From Fibrobacter sp. UWB10 (GTDB lineage Bacteria > Fibrobacterota > Fibrobacteria > Fibrobacterales > Fibrobacteraceae), in contig NZ_FXUE01000005.1 of the NCBI RefSeq assembly GCF_900182935.1, forward strand, positions 211,782 through 275,781: a stretch of 64,000 bases of DNA, given 5' to 3'. The translations under genes and the position numbers were made by a program. Positions 17,518 through 25,277 of this stretch are shown here, piece by piece (within the stretch, counting starts at the first letter, position 1; each line of letters starts with the position of its first letter). The notes beneath the pieces were generated by a model. It searched no databases, had not been told where the DNA came from, and was given only the letters and a program-made list of their open reading frames with translations.

Positions 17518-18285
17518 ATGAAAATGAAAGTATTTATCTTTTTCGCCATGATGGTCGCTTTGGCGACAGCAGGTTTTGCGGCAGATCATTGCAACGGAAT
17601 TGAATCCGGCGTCGTCTATTATAACGAAGGCGAATTCGAGCGAGCCATTGACGAATGGCGCACCTGCGTTGACAACGGCACCGAAAATTCGGACCTCTAC
17701 TACAACTTGGGCAACGCCTACTTTAGAGAAGGCAAGATCGGTTTCGCCATTTACTATTACAAGTCGGCTCTGCGCCTCGCCCCCAATAACGACGACATTA
17801 TTCACAACCTCAAGTACGCGCAGGCCATGACCCGCGACAAGGTTGAAGAAGACGGCGAAGAAAACCCGCTTTTGGCAGGACTTTTCAAAGCCCACCATGC
17901 GCTTTCTTTAAGGACGCAAATGTGGGTATTGCTCGGGATTTTCTGGGCAATTGCACTCGCCGCAATCGCAAGACGCATCAGTCGTAGCGGTAGGGCAAAG
18001 AACGTGCTGATTGGCGCCATGTTTGCGCTGTCTAGCATTTTCTGCATTATCGCCATGAGTGCCGGCTACAAGATTTTTGTTGCCGAAACCGACATCGAAG
18101 GCGTCGTAACCGCCAAGGATGCCGACGTGACCAGCGCCCCGAACAACAAATCGCAAACGCTGAACACGCTTTCTGAAGGTACCACATTCGAAGTGCTTTC
18201 GGAACAGGGCGGTTTCGTCGAAATCCGCCTCGGTGAAAAAATCCGCGGTTTTGTCAAAACGAGCGACGTCGGAATCGTAAAGTAG
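17518..18285 (+). CDS. batE: BatE-like TPR and SH3 domain protein
   Basis: The protein has 255 residues. A signal peptide is followed by TPR units (ESGVVYYNEGEFERAIDEWR; DLYYNLGNAYFREGKIGFAIYYYKSAL), two transmembrane helices around residues 135-190 (WVLLGIFWAIALAAIA; VLIGAMFALSSIFCIIAMSAG) and a C-terminal bacterial SH3 domain (VTSAPNNKSQTLNTLSEGTTF). This is the BatE layout. The ATG is one base after the batD stop, so coupled translation is likely. The known family role is membrane-associated and linked to oxygen tolerance or cell envelope assembly; the mechanism is unclear. Confidence 0.85.
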   Translation: MKMKVFIFFAMMVALATAGFAADHCNGIESGVVYYNEGEFERAIDEWRTCVDNGTENSDLYYNLGNAYFREGKIGFAIYYYKSALRLAPNNDDIIHNLKYAQAMTRDKVEEDGEENPLLAGLFKAHHALSLRTQMWVLLGIFWAIALAAIARRISRSGRAKNVLIGAMFALSSIFCIIAMSAGYKIFVAETDIEGVVTAKDADVTSAPNNKSQTLNTLSEGTTFEVLSEQGGFVEIRLGEKIRGFVKTSDVGIVK

Positions 18286-18371
18286 AAGAAACGTTTATTC
18301 GTTTGCACAAAAAATTCTAACACGCTTTTGCCGAATAGTCCCTAATTTCGGCGTTTAAATCGGTACAACGC

Positions 18372-18387
18372 AAATAACTTGTTATTT
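18372..18387. promoter_or_regulatory. Palindrome upstream of GH8 gene
   Basis: AAATAAC-TT-GTTATTT has perfect 7-bp arms. It ends 24 nt upstream of the TATTTTTC box (18412-18419) that should drive the glycosidase gene, so it could be an operator. No regulator is identified. Confidence 0.35.
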
Positions 18388-18424
18388 ATTGCGCCACGGC
18401 CAACGGGCAGGTATTTTTCTTAGT

Positions 18425-20014
18425 ATGAAAAACACTTCTCTTTCGGCCATCATCTCTGTCTTGACTTTGGGCTTTTTTGCGGCATCAAACGCGCAAGACA
18501 AAGTCACTCCCGTAAAATTCTTCGACGAAAACGGCGCCTACTACGGCCCGGATTGCGACGATAAAAATTACACGGGCGCCTACTACACCGGCGATTACAC
18601 AAGCCCCTTCAAGACGGTTCTCGGTAAGACCGACCAAGACATCAAAGATAAGCTAGATGAACTCTGGAACCATTATTTTGGCGGCCAGAACGATAAGACC
18701 GTGTATTACGAAGATTACGACGGTGGCTACATCGTCGACATCAACAACAACGATATTCGTTCCGAAGGCATGAGCTACGGCATGATGATTGCCGTGCAGA
18801 CCAATCACAGAGAACAATTCGACAAACTCTGGAATTGGGCCAAGAAACACATGTGGAAAGACCCTGCTACAGGGGGCTCCGGCTATTTCGCTTGGCAGGC
18901 AAACCGCGACGGTTCCGTGCGCGACTGGGGTAACGCTCCCGACGGAGAAATCTATTTCATGATGTCGCTCCTGTTTGCTGCCAACCGCTGGGACGACGCC
19001 AACTACATGAAGGACGCACAGAGCATTCTGAAAGCCTGCTGGAAAGGCAATGGTCAATCTTTGTACAGCGAGCAATCCTACATTGCGACCTTCCAGCCGT
19101 CTGACGGCAACAACACCTGGGGAGACGCCTCTTACAGCTTGCCCGCATTCGTAGATTTGTTCAGCCGTTGGTCCGACACCAACAAAGACAAATGGCAAAA
19201 GGCCACGAAGGCCACCAGAGACCACATCTATAATTCCGCCAATTCGCAGTCGGGCTTGTGCAGCGACTACAGCAACTTCGACGGCACTCCGCATTACGCA
19301 TTCAGCGAAAATTCCACAAGATACGCCTTTGACGCTATTCGTTGCCCCATGAACTATGGCATGGATTACTACCTGTTCGGCGCCGATGCAGAACGCCAGA
19401 CAAAGATTGCGAAGGTCATCACCGACTTTTTCGAGAGGGACGGCTACAAGCACGGACACTTTAACTGGGACGGCACCAACGGTTATGGCGATTTCACAAT
19501 TGGTCAGGCCGGCGCAAACGCTGTAGCAACTTACGCTTTGCTGAAAGAAGATAGCTACAAGGATTTGGTCAAGAAGGTATTGCAGAAGGCATGGGACGCA
19601 AAGCCCATTGTAGGCAGCCAACGTTACTATGACGGCTTGGTGCATTACCTGGCCATGCTCCACTTGACCGGAAACTTCAAGATTTGGAAACCCAAGCCGA
19701 AGGTCATTAAAGACAAGGAAATGGAAGCCCAAGAAATCAACGGAGTCGCATACAAAGAAGGTGATACCATCGACTGGTTCGAAGATTGCCAGCTTTATAA
19801 AGTCACGTTCCTTAAGGCCGCCGAACAGCCCGCAGACAGCGTGGTTACTGGCGACACGACCGTCACCGATTCTACAGAAGCCATTCACCGCAGCATCGCA
19901 CGCACCGCCGAATACAAGATGCAACGTAACTACGACTTGAAGGGTTGCAAGGTCAACAATTCGAGCAAAGCCCGTCACGGCATGTACTACGGCAGAAAAG
20001 TGCTAGCAAAATAA
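18425..20014 (+). CDS. Secreted GH8 glycosidase (xylanase or reducing-end oligoxylanase type)
   Basis: The protein has 529 residues from ATG 18425; a longer frame from 18389 would bury the signal peptide MKNTSLSAIISVLTLGFFAASNA. GH8 features are the proton donor in RSEGMSYGMMIAVQ (Glu114), APDGEIYFMMSLLFA (Asp173) and GDASYSLPAFVDLF (Asp234, candidate base). After about residue 425 there is a ~100-residue extension rich in basic residues, consistent with the basic C-terminal domains described for Fibrobacter glycosidases. The closest style is reducing-end xylose-releasing exo-oligoxylanase or endoxylanase; endoglucanase is possible. TATTTTTC ends 5 nt before the ATG. A terminator follows at 20050. 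Confidence 0.85.
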   Translation: MKNTSLSAIISVLTLGFFAASNAQDKVTPVKFFDENGAYYGPDCDDKNYTGAYYTGDYTSPFKTVLGKTDQDIKDKLDELWNHYFGGQNDKTVYYEDYDGGYIVDINNNDIRSEGMSYGMMIAVQTNHREQFDKLWNWAKKHMWKDPATGGSGYFAWQANRDGSVRDWGNAPDGEIYFMMSLLFAANRWDDANYMKDAQSILKACWKGNGQSLYSEQSYIATFQPSDGNNTWGDASYSLPAFVDLFSRWSDTNKDKWQKATKATRDHIYNSANSQSGLCSDYSNFDGTPHYAFSENSTRYAFDAIRCPMNYGMDYYLFGADAERQTKIAKVITDFFERDGYKHGHFNWDGTNGYGDFTIGQAGANAVATYALLKEDSYKDLVKKVLQKAWDAKPIVGSQRYYDGLVHYLAMLHLTGNFKIWKPKPKVIKDKEMEAQEINGVAYKEGDTIDWFEDCQLYKVTFLKAAEQPADSVVTGDTTVTDSTEAIHRSIARTAEYKMQRNYDLKGCKVNNSSKARHGMYYGRKVLAK

Positions 20015-20049
20015 ACGCGGTCACAAGAGCCTACAAGCAAAAAAGCAAA

Positions 20050-20074
20050 GGCGGGAGTTTCTCCCGCCTTTTTT
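20050..20074 (+). terminator. Terminator after the GH8 gene
   Basis: GGCGGGAG-TTT-CTCCCGCC is followed by TTTTTT. The perfect 8-bp GC-rich stem is typical of intrinsic termination. Confidence 0.85.
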
Positions 20075-20110
20075 ATATTATAAACATGGAGACAGACAAG
20101 GAAATTTGTA

Positions 20111-20551
20111 ATGGCTAATCGCCAAAAAAAGCGCGCACCCATGAACCGCTCGCAAATGATGCAGGCGGTCCATTCGGAAGATACCAAGCCAGAAATTTTG
20201 GTACGCCGGGCGCTTTTTAAAGCGGGCCTGCGTTACAGACTCCACCGCCGCGATTTGCCGGGCACGCCCGACCTGTATATTCTTAAATACGGCGTGGTCA
20301 TCTTTATCAACGGTTGTTTCTGGCACCAACACGGCTGCAAGTTCACGAGTCGCCCCAAAAGCAATCCCGAATTTTGGAACGAAAAGTTCACGAACAACAC
20401 CGTTCGCGACATCAAAACGAACTGGAAACTTTCGCTACAAGGCTACCGCGTCGCCACCGTTTGGGAATGTTCTATCAAGAACGATTTTGACCACACCATT
20501 GAACGGCTCAAAGCATTCATCACAAGCGACGAAGAAACTATTGAGATTTGA
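20111..20551 (+). CDS. vsr: Very short patch repair endonuclease Vsr
   Basis: Nicks 5' of T in T:G mismatches that arise by deamination of 5-methylcytosine. The protein has 146 residues, the usual length. Motifs are MNRSQMMQAVHSEDTKPEILVRRAL, the catalytic PGTPDLYILKYGVVIFINGCFWHQHGC region (Asp in GTPDLY, and FINGCFWHQHGC with zinc-binding residues), and VRDIKTNW with VATVWECSI. AAGGAAA precedes the ATG. Vsr normally sits with a C5-cytosine methyltransferase; none is found in this window, so the methylating partner is elsewhere or lost. Confidence 0.93.
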   Translation: MANRQKKRAPMNRSQMMQAVHSEDTKPEILVRRALFKAGLRYRLHRRDLPGTPDLYILKYGVVIFINGCFWHQHGCKFTSRPKSNPEFWNEKFTNNTVRDIKTNWKLSLQGYRVATVWECSIKNDFDHTIERLKAFITSDEETIEI

Positions 20552-20604
20552 AACGTGGGCAGGAAATTAGATTATCTTTTTTGTTGATTTAAGAAGGTTT
20601 TAAA

Positions 20605-21537
20605 ATGCACATTCTCGAAAAGATCAGTGAATTCGTTGGAAAGTGGATGGCCGTTGCCGTCTTGGCCATTGCGGCGCTCTCGTTGTTCATCCCGAAATCG
20701 ACGCTTTGGATTGAGCTCTCGTGGGTGAATTACCTGCTGATGGTCGTGATGTTCGGCATGGGGCTTACGCTAAAGTTGAGCGACTTTGCACTTGTATTTG
20801 CTCGGCCGAAAGAAATTTCCATCGGGTGTGCAGCGCAGTTTATCGTGATGCCAGCCCTTGCATTTTTGCTTTCCAAGGCGTTCGGACTTGACGCCGCATT
20901 GATGGCGGGCGTTGTTCTCGTAGGCACATGCCCGGGCGGCACCTCCAGTAACGTCATCACTTATCTTTCGAAAGGCGACGTGGCGCTCTCCGTGGGCATG
21001 ACTAGCGTAAACACGTTGCTTGCGCCTGTGCTGACGCCGGCAATCACCTACCTGCTTTTGCGCACCACCGTGAACGTGGATGTGATGGCGATGTTCCTTT
21101 CTATCGTGAAGGTCGTGATTGTGCCGATTGCGCTTGGGTTCGTCATCAACAAATTTTTCAGCAAGTGGACAGCCCGCGCTGTGAAGGTGTTACCGCTCGT
21201 TTCCGTGATTGCGATTGCGATGATTGTGGCTGCAGTTGTCTCGCACAATGCTTCGAAGATTCTCTCTACCGGCGCAATCGTATTCGCCGTGGTAATTCTC
21301 CACAACCTGCTCGGCTACGGCTGCGGTTTTGGCCTCGGCAAGTTGCTAAAATTCTCAACACCCAAGACGAAGGCGCTTTCCATCGAAATCGGCATGCAGA
21401 ATTCCGGACTTGCTACAAGCCTTGCGAGCACCGCATTCTCGTCACTTGCGATGGCGACTGTTCCCGGCGCCATCTTCTCCGTGTGGCATAACATCTCCGG
21501 CGCGATTCTCGCGAACGTTTATCGCCGAAAGGAATAA
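20605..21537 (+). CDS. BASS-family (bile acid:sodium symporter type) transporter
   Basis: An inner-membrane protein of 310 residues with about 9-10 hydrophobic helices. Family motifs are FGMGLTLKLSDFALVFARPKE, VGTCPGGTSSNVITYLSKGDVALSV and EIGMQNSGLATSLAS, which carry the conserved sodium-site regions of ASBT-like proteins. Bacterial members move organic anions such as pantoate or 2-keto acids with sodium; the substrate here cannot be told. AAGG lies before the ATG. It is not obviously linked in function to vsr upstream or to the unknown gene 20 nt downstream. Confidence 0.9.
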   Translation: MHILEKISEFVGKWMAVAVLAIAALSLFIPKSTLWIELSWVNYLLMVVMFGMGLTLKLSDFALVFARPKEISIGCAAQFIVMPALAFLLSKAFGLDAALMAGVVLVGTCPGGTSSNVITYLSKGDVALSVGMTSVNTLLAPVLTPAITYLLLRTTVNVDVMAMFLSIVKVVIVPIALGFVINKFFSKWTARAVKVLPLVSVIAIAMIVAAVVSHNASKILSTGAIVFAVVILHNLLGYGCGFGLGKLLKFSTPKTKALSIEIGMQNSGLATSLASTAFSSLAMATVPGAIFSVWHNISGAILANVYRRKE

Positions 21538-21557
21538 AAAGATTTCGCAGAGGACAA

Positions 21558-22397
21558 ATGTCGCAAAAAATTTCTCTAAAAAAGACTCTCGACAAATGGA
21601 AGAAGACGGGTATAGAAACAACCCGTCTAATACTGAATAGCCATATTTACGAATACTACTGTTACGACAAAATCATAAGCGACAATCCCGACATTCACAT
21701 CATCCTTTCAAAAACACAAAAGTCAAAACTTATAAACGGATTTGTATACAGGAACAACGGATCCATATACTACACCCAACACGACATTGACCTTGCCGAA
21801 TTCGACATTCTGGGGTTGGACGACCACGGAACCCTTTATTGGTGGGAAGTCACGACAGCCAAAACAAACGAGCCCAAGGTTAAAAAGAAACTAAACAAGA
21901 AGATTGAGCTAGTCTACAAACTTTTTGACAAGGTCAATTTCAGCCTAATCGTTCCCGAAGAGATTGATTTTCTCAACACATATCCCAAAACCATCATCCC
22001 TCCCCCTGTTTACGAAGACTACTACAGGGATTACTACGAACTATCTAGCGACATGGGGAATTGCTGGCCTCTAAAGAAGCTCATTGACCTAGCAAAACCA
22101 TATGACTACATAGCGGAGATTATAGGCATTTCTAGGAAGTTTTTCTCTCACAAAATGTCCGAATACAACTCTCACCTCATCGAGCATCTTTACGACATTG
22201 AACACATAAACGAGAACCGTTTTCAATATTTTGATGTAAGAAAACAAACGCTCAAAGAGATTCTTATTGAGAATCACAAGATGTATAAGGTAGAAGGCGG
22301 GAAAAAGGAACTTGTCGACCAGAAAAAAGCGACCGCGATTGAGATTCGTCTCATCAGGAAACAATTAAGACAATATCACACCTCTAGTAAAATATGA
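21558..22397 (+). CDS. Unknown protein, possibly with a PD-(D/E)xK-like nuclease fold
   Basis: The protein has 279 residues, cytosolic and not recognised. Around residues 80-102 the order LAEFDILGLDDHGTLYWWEVTTAK places an Asp (D83) one strand before Glu97 with a nearby Lys102. This resembles the core of PD-(D/E)xK nucleases, although the spacing ExT...K is not canonical. The C-terminal half is helical and charged. Codon use is AT-rich compared with housekeeping genes in the window, and the gene lies among vsr and AlbA_2-type genes, so horizontal acquisition is likely. GAGGAC precedes the ATG. The GNAT gene overlaps its stop by 4 nt (ATGA). Confidence 0.5.
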   Translation: MSQKISLKKTLDKWKKTGIETTRLILNSHIYEYYCYDKIISDNPDIHIILSKTQKSKLINGFVYRNNGSIYYTQHDIDLAEFDILGLDDHGTLYWWEVTTAKTNEPKVKKKLNKKIELVYKLFDKVNFSLIVPEEIDFLNTYPKTIIPPPVYEDYYRDYYELSSDMGNCWPLKKLIDLAKPYDYIAEIIGISRKFFSHKMSEYNSHLIEHLYDIEHINENRFQYFDVRKQTLKEILIENHKMYKVEGGKKELVDQKKATAIEIRLIRKQLRQYHTSSKI

Positions 22398-22798
22398 ACA
22401 TCGAATACAAAGACATACACGATTTTTCAGAACAGGATTTAAAGAATCTTTTCCTCTCTGTCGAATGGTCCTCGGGACATTTCCCCGACAAGCTCGTCAT
22501 TGCGATGAAGAACTTCAAGACCGTCATTTCGGCCTGGGACGGCGATAAGCTTGTCGGCATGATCTGCGCCATGGACGATGGTATCATGAATGCCTACGTG
22601 CATTACCTGCTCGTACGCCCCGAATACCAGGGCCAAAGCATCGGCAAGGAACTTGTGGAACGCGTCAAGGAAATCTACAAGGATTACCTGCGCGTAGTCG
22701 TTGTCGCCTACAACGAAGAACTCGCCTTCTACGAGCATTGCGGCTTCAAGAAAGCCGACGATGCGAGTGCCATGTTTATTACCAGCTTGTGGACGTAG
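22394..22798 (+). CDS. GNAT-family N-acetyltransferase
   Basis: The protein has 134 residues in a GNAT fold. It has DGDKLVGMICAMDDG in beta 2-3, VHYLLVRPEYQGQSIGKELVERV as the acetyl-CoA-binding motif A (RPEYQGQSIG), and the terminal AFYEHCGFKKADD. The acceptor substrate is unknown. The start codon overlaps the stop of the upstream unknown gene (ATGA), so the two are translationally coupled. Base composition is closer to the chromosomal average than its upstream partner. The gene's last 20 nt overlap the 3' end of the convergent chimeric gene at 22779-23336. Confidence 0.88.
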   Translation: MNIEYKDIHDFSEQDLKNLFLSVEWSSGHFPDKLVIAMKNFKTVISAWDGDKLVGMICAMDDGIMNAYVHYLLVRPEYQGQSIGKELVERVKEIYKDYLRVVVVAYNEELAFYEHCGFKKADDASAMFITSLWT

Positions 22799-23336
22799 GG
22801 GTCTTTTTCACCCAATAGCCGCCAGTCTTTTTAGAACCACGGCGTTCAACAATCTTCTTTTCAAACAAAGAGCGAATGATTTTATTGAAGGTATCTCTTG
22901 GCATGTCAAGGGCTCCTGTGATTTCCTTTCCCATACAGCCAGGATTTCTCATAATAAAATCAAAGACCTTTGATTGAGATGCGTTAAGCGATTCTTTTAT
23001 ATTCTTGATTAATGTGCCATTTAATGTGCCGTTTAATGTGCCGTTTACAGGGACATTTAATCCGCCACTTAATCCGCCACTTAATCCGCCATTTAATCCG
23101 CCAACATTGCTCTTTTCTGGCACATGATCAAGAGGCCGTTTCTTCGTTTTTCGAGCAAAAGACCCAAATTGAATATTTACATCAGGATACAACCTAAAGA
23201 AACCTCGACAATTGAGTTCACCAATATTTTCCAGCAAATTATCCCTGCTATATCTCGCTATTACAACATCTTTGGGGTCCAAATCTACCGAATTTTGCAT
23301 AAATTCAGAAAAAGCTTCATTTATTGTTTTAGCCAT
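22779..23336 (-). CDS. Chimeric protein: CD-NTase-like N-terminus joined to repeat linker and winged helix of an AlbA_2-type regulator
   Basis: The protein has 185 residues. Residues 1-72 (MAKTINEAFSEFMQNSVDLD..., LYPDVNIQFGSFARKTKKRP) resemble the start of SMODS/CD-NTase nucleotidyltransferases, with the GSF motif at 58-60. The sequence leaves that family at LDHV, where the catalytic DxD should follow. Residues 79-109 are GGLNGGLSGGLSGGLN and NGTLNGTLNGTL repeats, and residues ~112-180 are a winged helix (ALDMPRDTFNKIIRSLFEKK) as in AlbA_2-type regulators. It therefore cannot be an active nucleotidyltransferase. AAGGAGGATAT gives a very good ribosome binding site. It may be a fusion scar or an expressed regulator. 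Confidence 0.6.
   Translation of the reverse strand: MAKTINEAFSEFMQNSVDLDPKDVVIARYSRDNLLENIGELNCRGFFRLYPDVNIQFGSFARKTKKRPLDHVPEKSNVGGLNGGLSGGLSGGLNVPVNGTLNGTLNGTLIKNIKESLNASQSKVFDFIMRNPGCMGKEITGALDMPRDTFNKIIRSLFEKKIVERRGSKKTGGYWVKKTPTSTSW
23011..23103. repeat. 12-nt tandem repeats inside the chimeric gene
   Basis: Plus-strand units alternate AATGTGCCGTTT-like (3 copies) and AATCCGCCACTT-like (4 copies), with one divergent unit between. Each unit codes four residues (NGTL or GGLN-type). Unit length and in-frame periodicity match the repeats in the neighbouring AlbA_2 gene, which code a different tetrapeptide pair. Confidence 0.8.
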
Positions 23337-23349
23337 ATATCCTCCTTAT

Positions 23350-23577
23350 CATTTTGTTGATGCCAACAAAATGATCCGTAGAATCAGCCAAAAATTTCAA
23401 CTTTCGATTAAAGGTATCGAATTCGTTACGTTTAGAGTTCCAGTCAAATGGAAATAGGAGATTCCCGGTCAAGACGGGAATGACATCTGGTGAAGTCACA
23501 AATTGTGACTTCATGACCACCATATTGCCAATGCCGGCAAAATGGTCAATCAGCGTTTTGTTCGCACCAACAAGATG
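23350..23577. repeat. Cluster of five hairpin-forming palindromes in the 250-nt spacer
   Basis: There are five hairpins. They are CATTTTGTTG-ATGC-CAACAAAATG (23350-23373, perfect), ATTCCCG-7 nt-CGGGAAT (23461-23481), GAAGTCACAA-A-TTGTGACTTC (23492-23512, perfect), CCATATTGCC-6 nt-GGCAAAATGG (23520-23545, one mismatch) and CGTTTTGTTC-4 nt-CAACAAGATG (23554-23577, imperfect). The first, fourth and fifth share one pattern. They lie between two AlbA_2-type genes on the same strand. Confidence 0.7.
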
Positions 23578-23586
23578 TCCCATTCC

Positions 23587-25242
23587 TTACCCCCTATCTT
23601 TTTTCACCCAGCGACCATTTTTCGATGCACCTTCCCAAGCATAGCCAAGCTTCTTGAGGTCACGTAAAATTGTCTTAGTACTTACTCCAAACATCTTCGC
23701 CAAAAACTCTTTTGTTTTCATTGAGTCTACTAAGATAATCTGTTCAACCTTCTGCACTCTAGGGGAGTCGTCTATGTCTTGGGTGACATTTTGGGCGACA
23801 TTTTGAGTGACATTTTGGGTGACATTTTGGGTGACATTTCGGGTTTTCCAGTGTCCGTTTTTAGCGGTTCCTTCCCAAACATATCCAAGGTCTTTTAAAT
23901 CGCGCAAAATAGTTCTTTTCGTTACCCCAAACATTGTTGCTAAAGCATCTGTCGATATTATGGAGTTTGCAGAAACGACCTGTTCCACCTTCTGCCTTCT
24001 AGGGACATCATCATCTTTTTGAGCGACATTTTGGGTGACATTTTGAGGGACATTTTGAAGGACATTTCTGCCGTTTAATCTAGCCAGCGGGAACGTCACC
24101 ACGGTATAGCCACCCTCTTCACTCCAAAAGGGTTGTGGAGAACCTTCAGCTTTGCAAGCATCCATTATGCGCTTTATTCCCGAGCCCCATTTTTCTAAGT
24201 ATGTTATTTGATAGAGAACCGTCGCAACAATCTCGTTTCGTGGGTACGACTTATGCGACCGCTTAATAGTCTTGGGTGTCAATTCGCGAGGCAACAGACC
24301 TGGGCTTTCAATTTCTATACGGTCGTCATATATGGCAATGCCGATAGAGCACTGGTGTATGTCATAATCCCTATGGCAAAGGGCGTTAATCAGTGCCTCG
24401 CGCAATGCTGTTGCAGGAACATCAAGGTGTTCTTCCCTTTTAAACCCCTTGATTTCTCCGCTAAGAGAAAGATGCTTGAAAAAGAACGACATGCCCGCAT
24501 CAAGCAGTTCAAAGAAATTGCCATGAGCCTGCTGGTTGTCGATAAAGTAATTTTTGTCCGTTCCTCTAAAACGAGCCATTCGAATTTCATAATCATACGA
24601 AAATCTCTTAGAAAAAAGAAACACAGCGGCGTTCCGCAAATTGTCGCCATCCAACAGGTTCCATTTTTTCAATATTACTTTAATTGACTCATTGAGTGAC
24701 CCCACCGGAATTCGTTTTTCTTCGACTCCGAGACGGACTACGCCACGAATTGTGCTGACATCAAGGTCTTTTATAGAATACCCCTCAGCCACCCTCATTT
24801 CCCACGAATATTTGTGCGGCATGTTGATCCGAATTCTAGCATCAAACATATCCCTAGGCATTGCTTTAGTGACACTTTCCAGTCTATAGTATGGTCTTCC
24901 ATGAAATGTGTACGGGTCATTCCCATAGACCCACGGATTGAACCTCAGTACGATTACTTGATGGTTGTCCTTGTCGGGAATGTCTACATATTCAATAACA
25001 GGGGTGACCGCAGGTTCTATTCCCGCTAACGCTTGCGCGATATCGCGACGGGTAGATTCAGAAACGATTTGCCCAACAATACTCAAGGAAGGCGTGACAC
25101 CGAAAACGAGAACGCCGCCATCGGAATTCAGGAAGGCGCATGCCGTATGCATGCCTTCTCGAAGTTCGCCGGTAGATTTTTTCAGTTCAATATTCTTCGT
25201 TTCATCTTTAGAAATCAGTTTTTTGAGTTCTTCCAAAGTCAT
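23587..25242 (-). CDS. AlbA_2 (Schlafen-type) DNA-binding regulator with HATPase-like domain and two repeat-plus-HTH units
   Basis: The protein has 551 residues. The AlbA_2 domain covers residues ~1-130 (NIELKKSTGELREGMHTACA, NSDGGVLVFGVT). A RecG-like/HATPase_c_4 part follows at ~280-380 (ALREALINALCHRDYDIHQC, YDDRIEIESPGLLP). A repeat NVLQNVPQNVTQNVAQ and a ~55-residue HTH (MFGVTKRTILRDLKDLGYVWEG) come next, then a second repeat NVTQNVTQNVTQNVAQNVTQ and a second HTH (MFGVSTKTILRDLKKLGYAWEG). The two HTH units are clear duplicates. Start ATG 25242 is preferred over the TTG at 25245. The 57-residue gene just upstream is probably co-transcribed. The role is likely transcriptional control; targets are unknown. 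Confidence 0.75.
   Translation of the reverse strand: MTLEELKKLISKDETKNIELKKSTGELREGMHTACAFLNSDGGVLVFGVTPSLSIVGQIVSESTRRDIAQALAGIEPAVTPVIEYVDIPDKDNHQVIVLRFNPWVYGNDPYTFHGRPYYRLESVTKAMPRDMFDARIRINMPHKYSWEMRVAEGYSIKDLDVSTIRGVVRLGVEEKRIPVGSLNESIKVILKKWNLLDGDNLRNAAVFLFSKRFSYDYEIRMARFRGTDKNYFIDNQQAHGNFFELLDAGMSFFFKHLSLSGEIKGFKREEHLDVPATALREALINALCHRDYDIHQCSIGIAIYDDRIEIESPGLLPRELTPKTIKRSHKSYPRNEIVATVLYQITYLEKWGSGIKRIMDACKAEGSPQPFWSEEGGYTVVTFPLARLNGRNVLQNVPQNVTQNVAQKDDDVPRRQKVEQVVSANSIISTDALATMFGVTKRTILRDLKDLGYVWEGTAKNGHWKTRNVTQNVTQNVTQNVAQNVTQDIDDSPRVQKVEQIILVDSMKTKEFLAKMFGVSTKTILRDLKKLGYAWEGASKNGRWVKKDRG
23781..24068. repeat. Two blocks of 12-nt tandem repeats in the AlbA_2 gene
   Basis: Units of the GTGACATTTTGG type repeat about 5 times at 23781-23843 and about 4 times at 24021-24068. 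The 177-nt DNA between the blocks encodes one HTH copy. The pattern shows duplication of a repeat-plus-HTH cassette. Spacing and size exclude a CRISPR array. Confidence 0.85.
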
Positions 25243-25277
25243 CAAATAGCCTCGCTATTAAAGTTTTTCATCTCCTT

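Noticed and set aside
23329..23583. 84-residue minus-strand frame (MGHLVGANKTLIDHFAGIG...)
   Set aside because: It is built from the palindrome repeats, which gives repeated HFAGIGNM and HFVGINKM strings. It lacks a clear ribosome binding site and overlaps the start of the chimeric gene. A resemblance to DinD-type proteins is only a few residues.
23781..24068. CRISPR-like array
   Set aside because: Units are 12 nt, contiguous, in frame and coding (NVTQ); there are no spacers.
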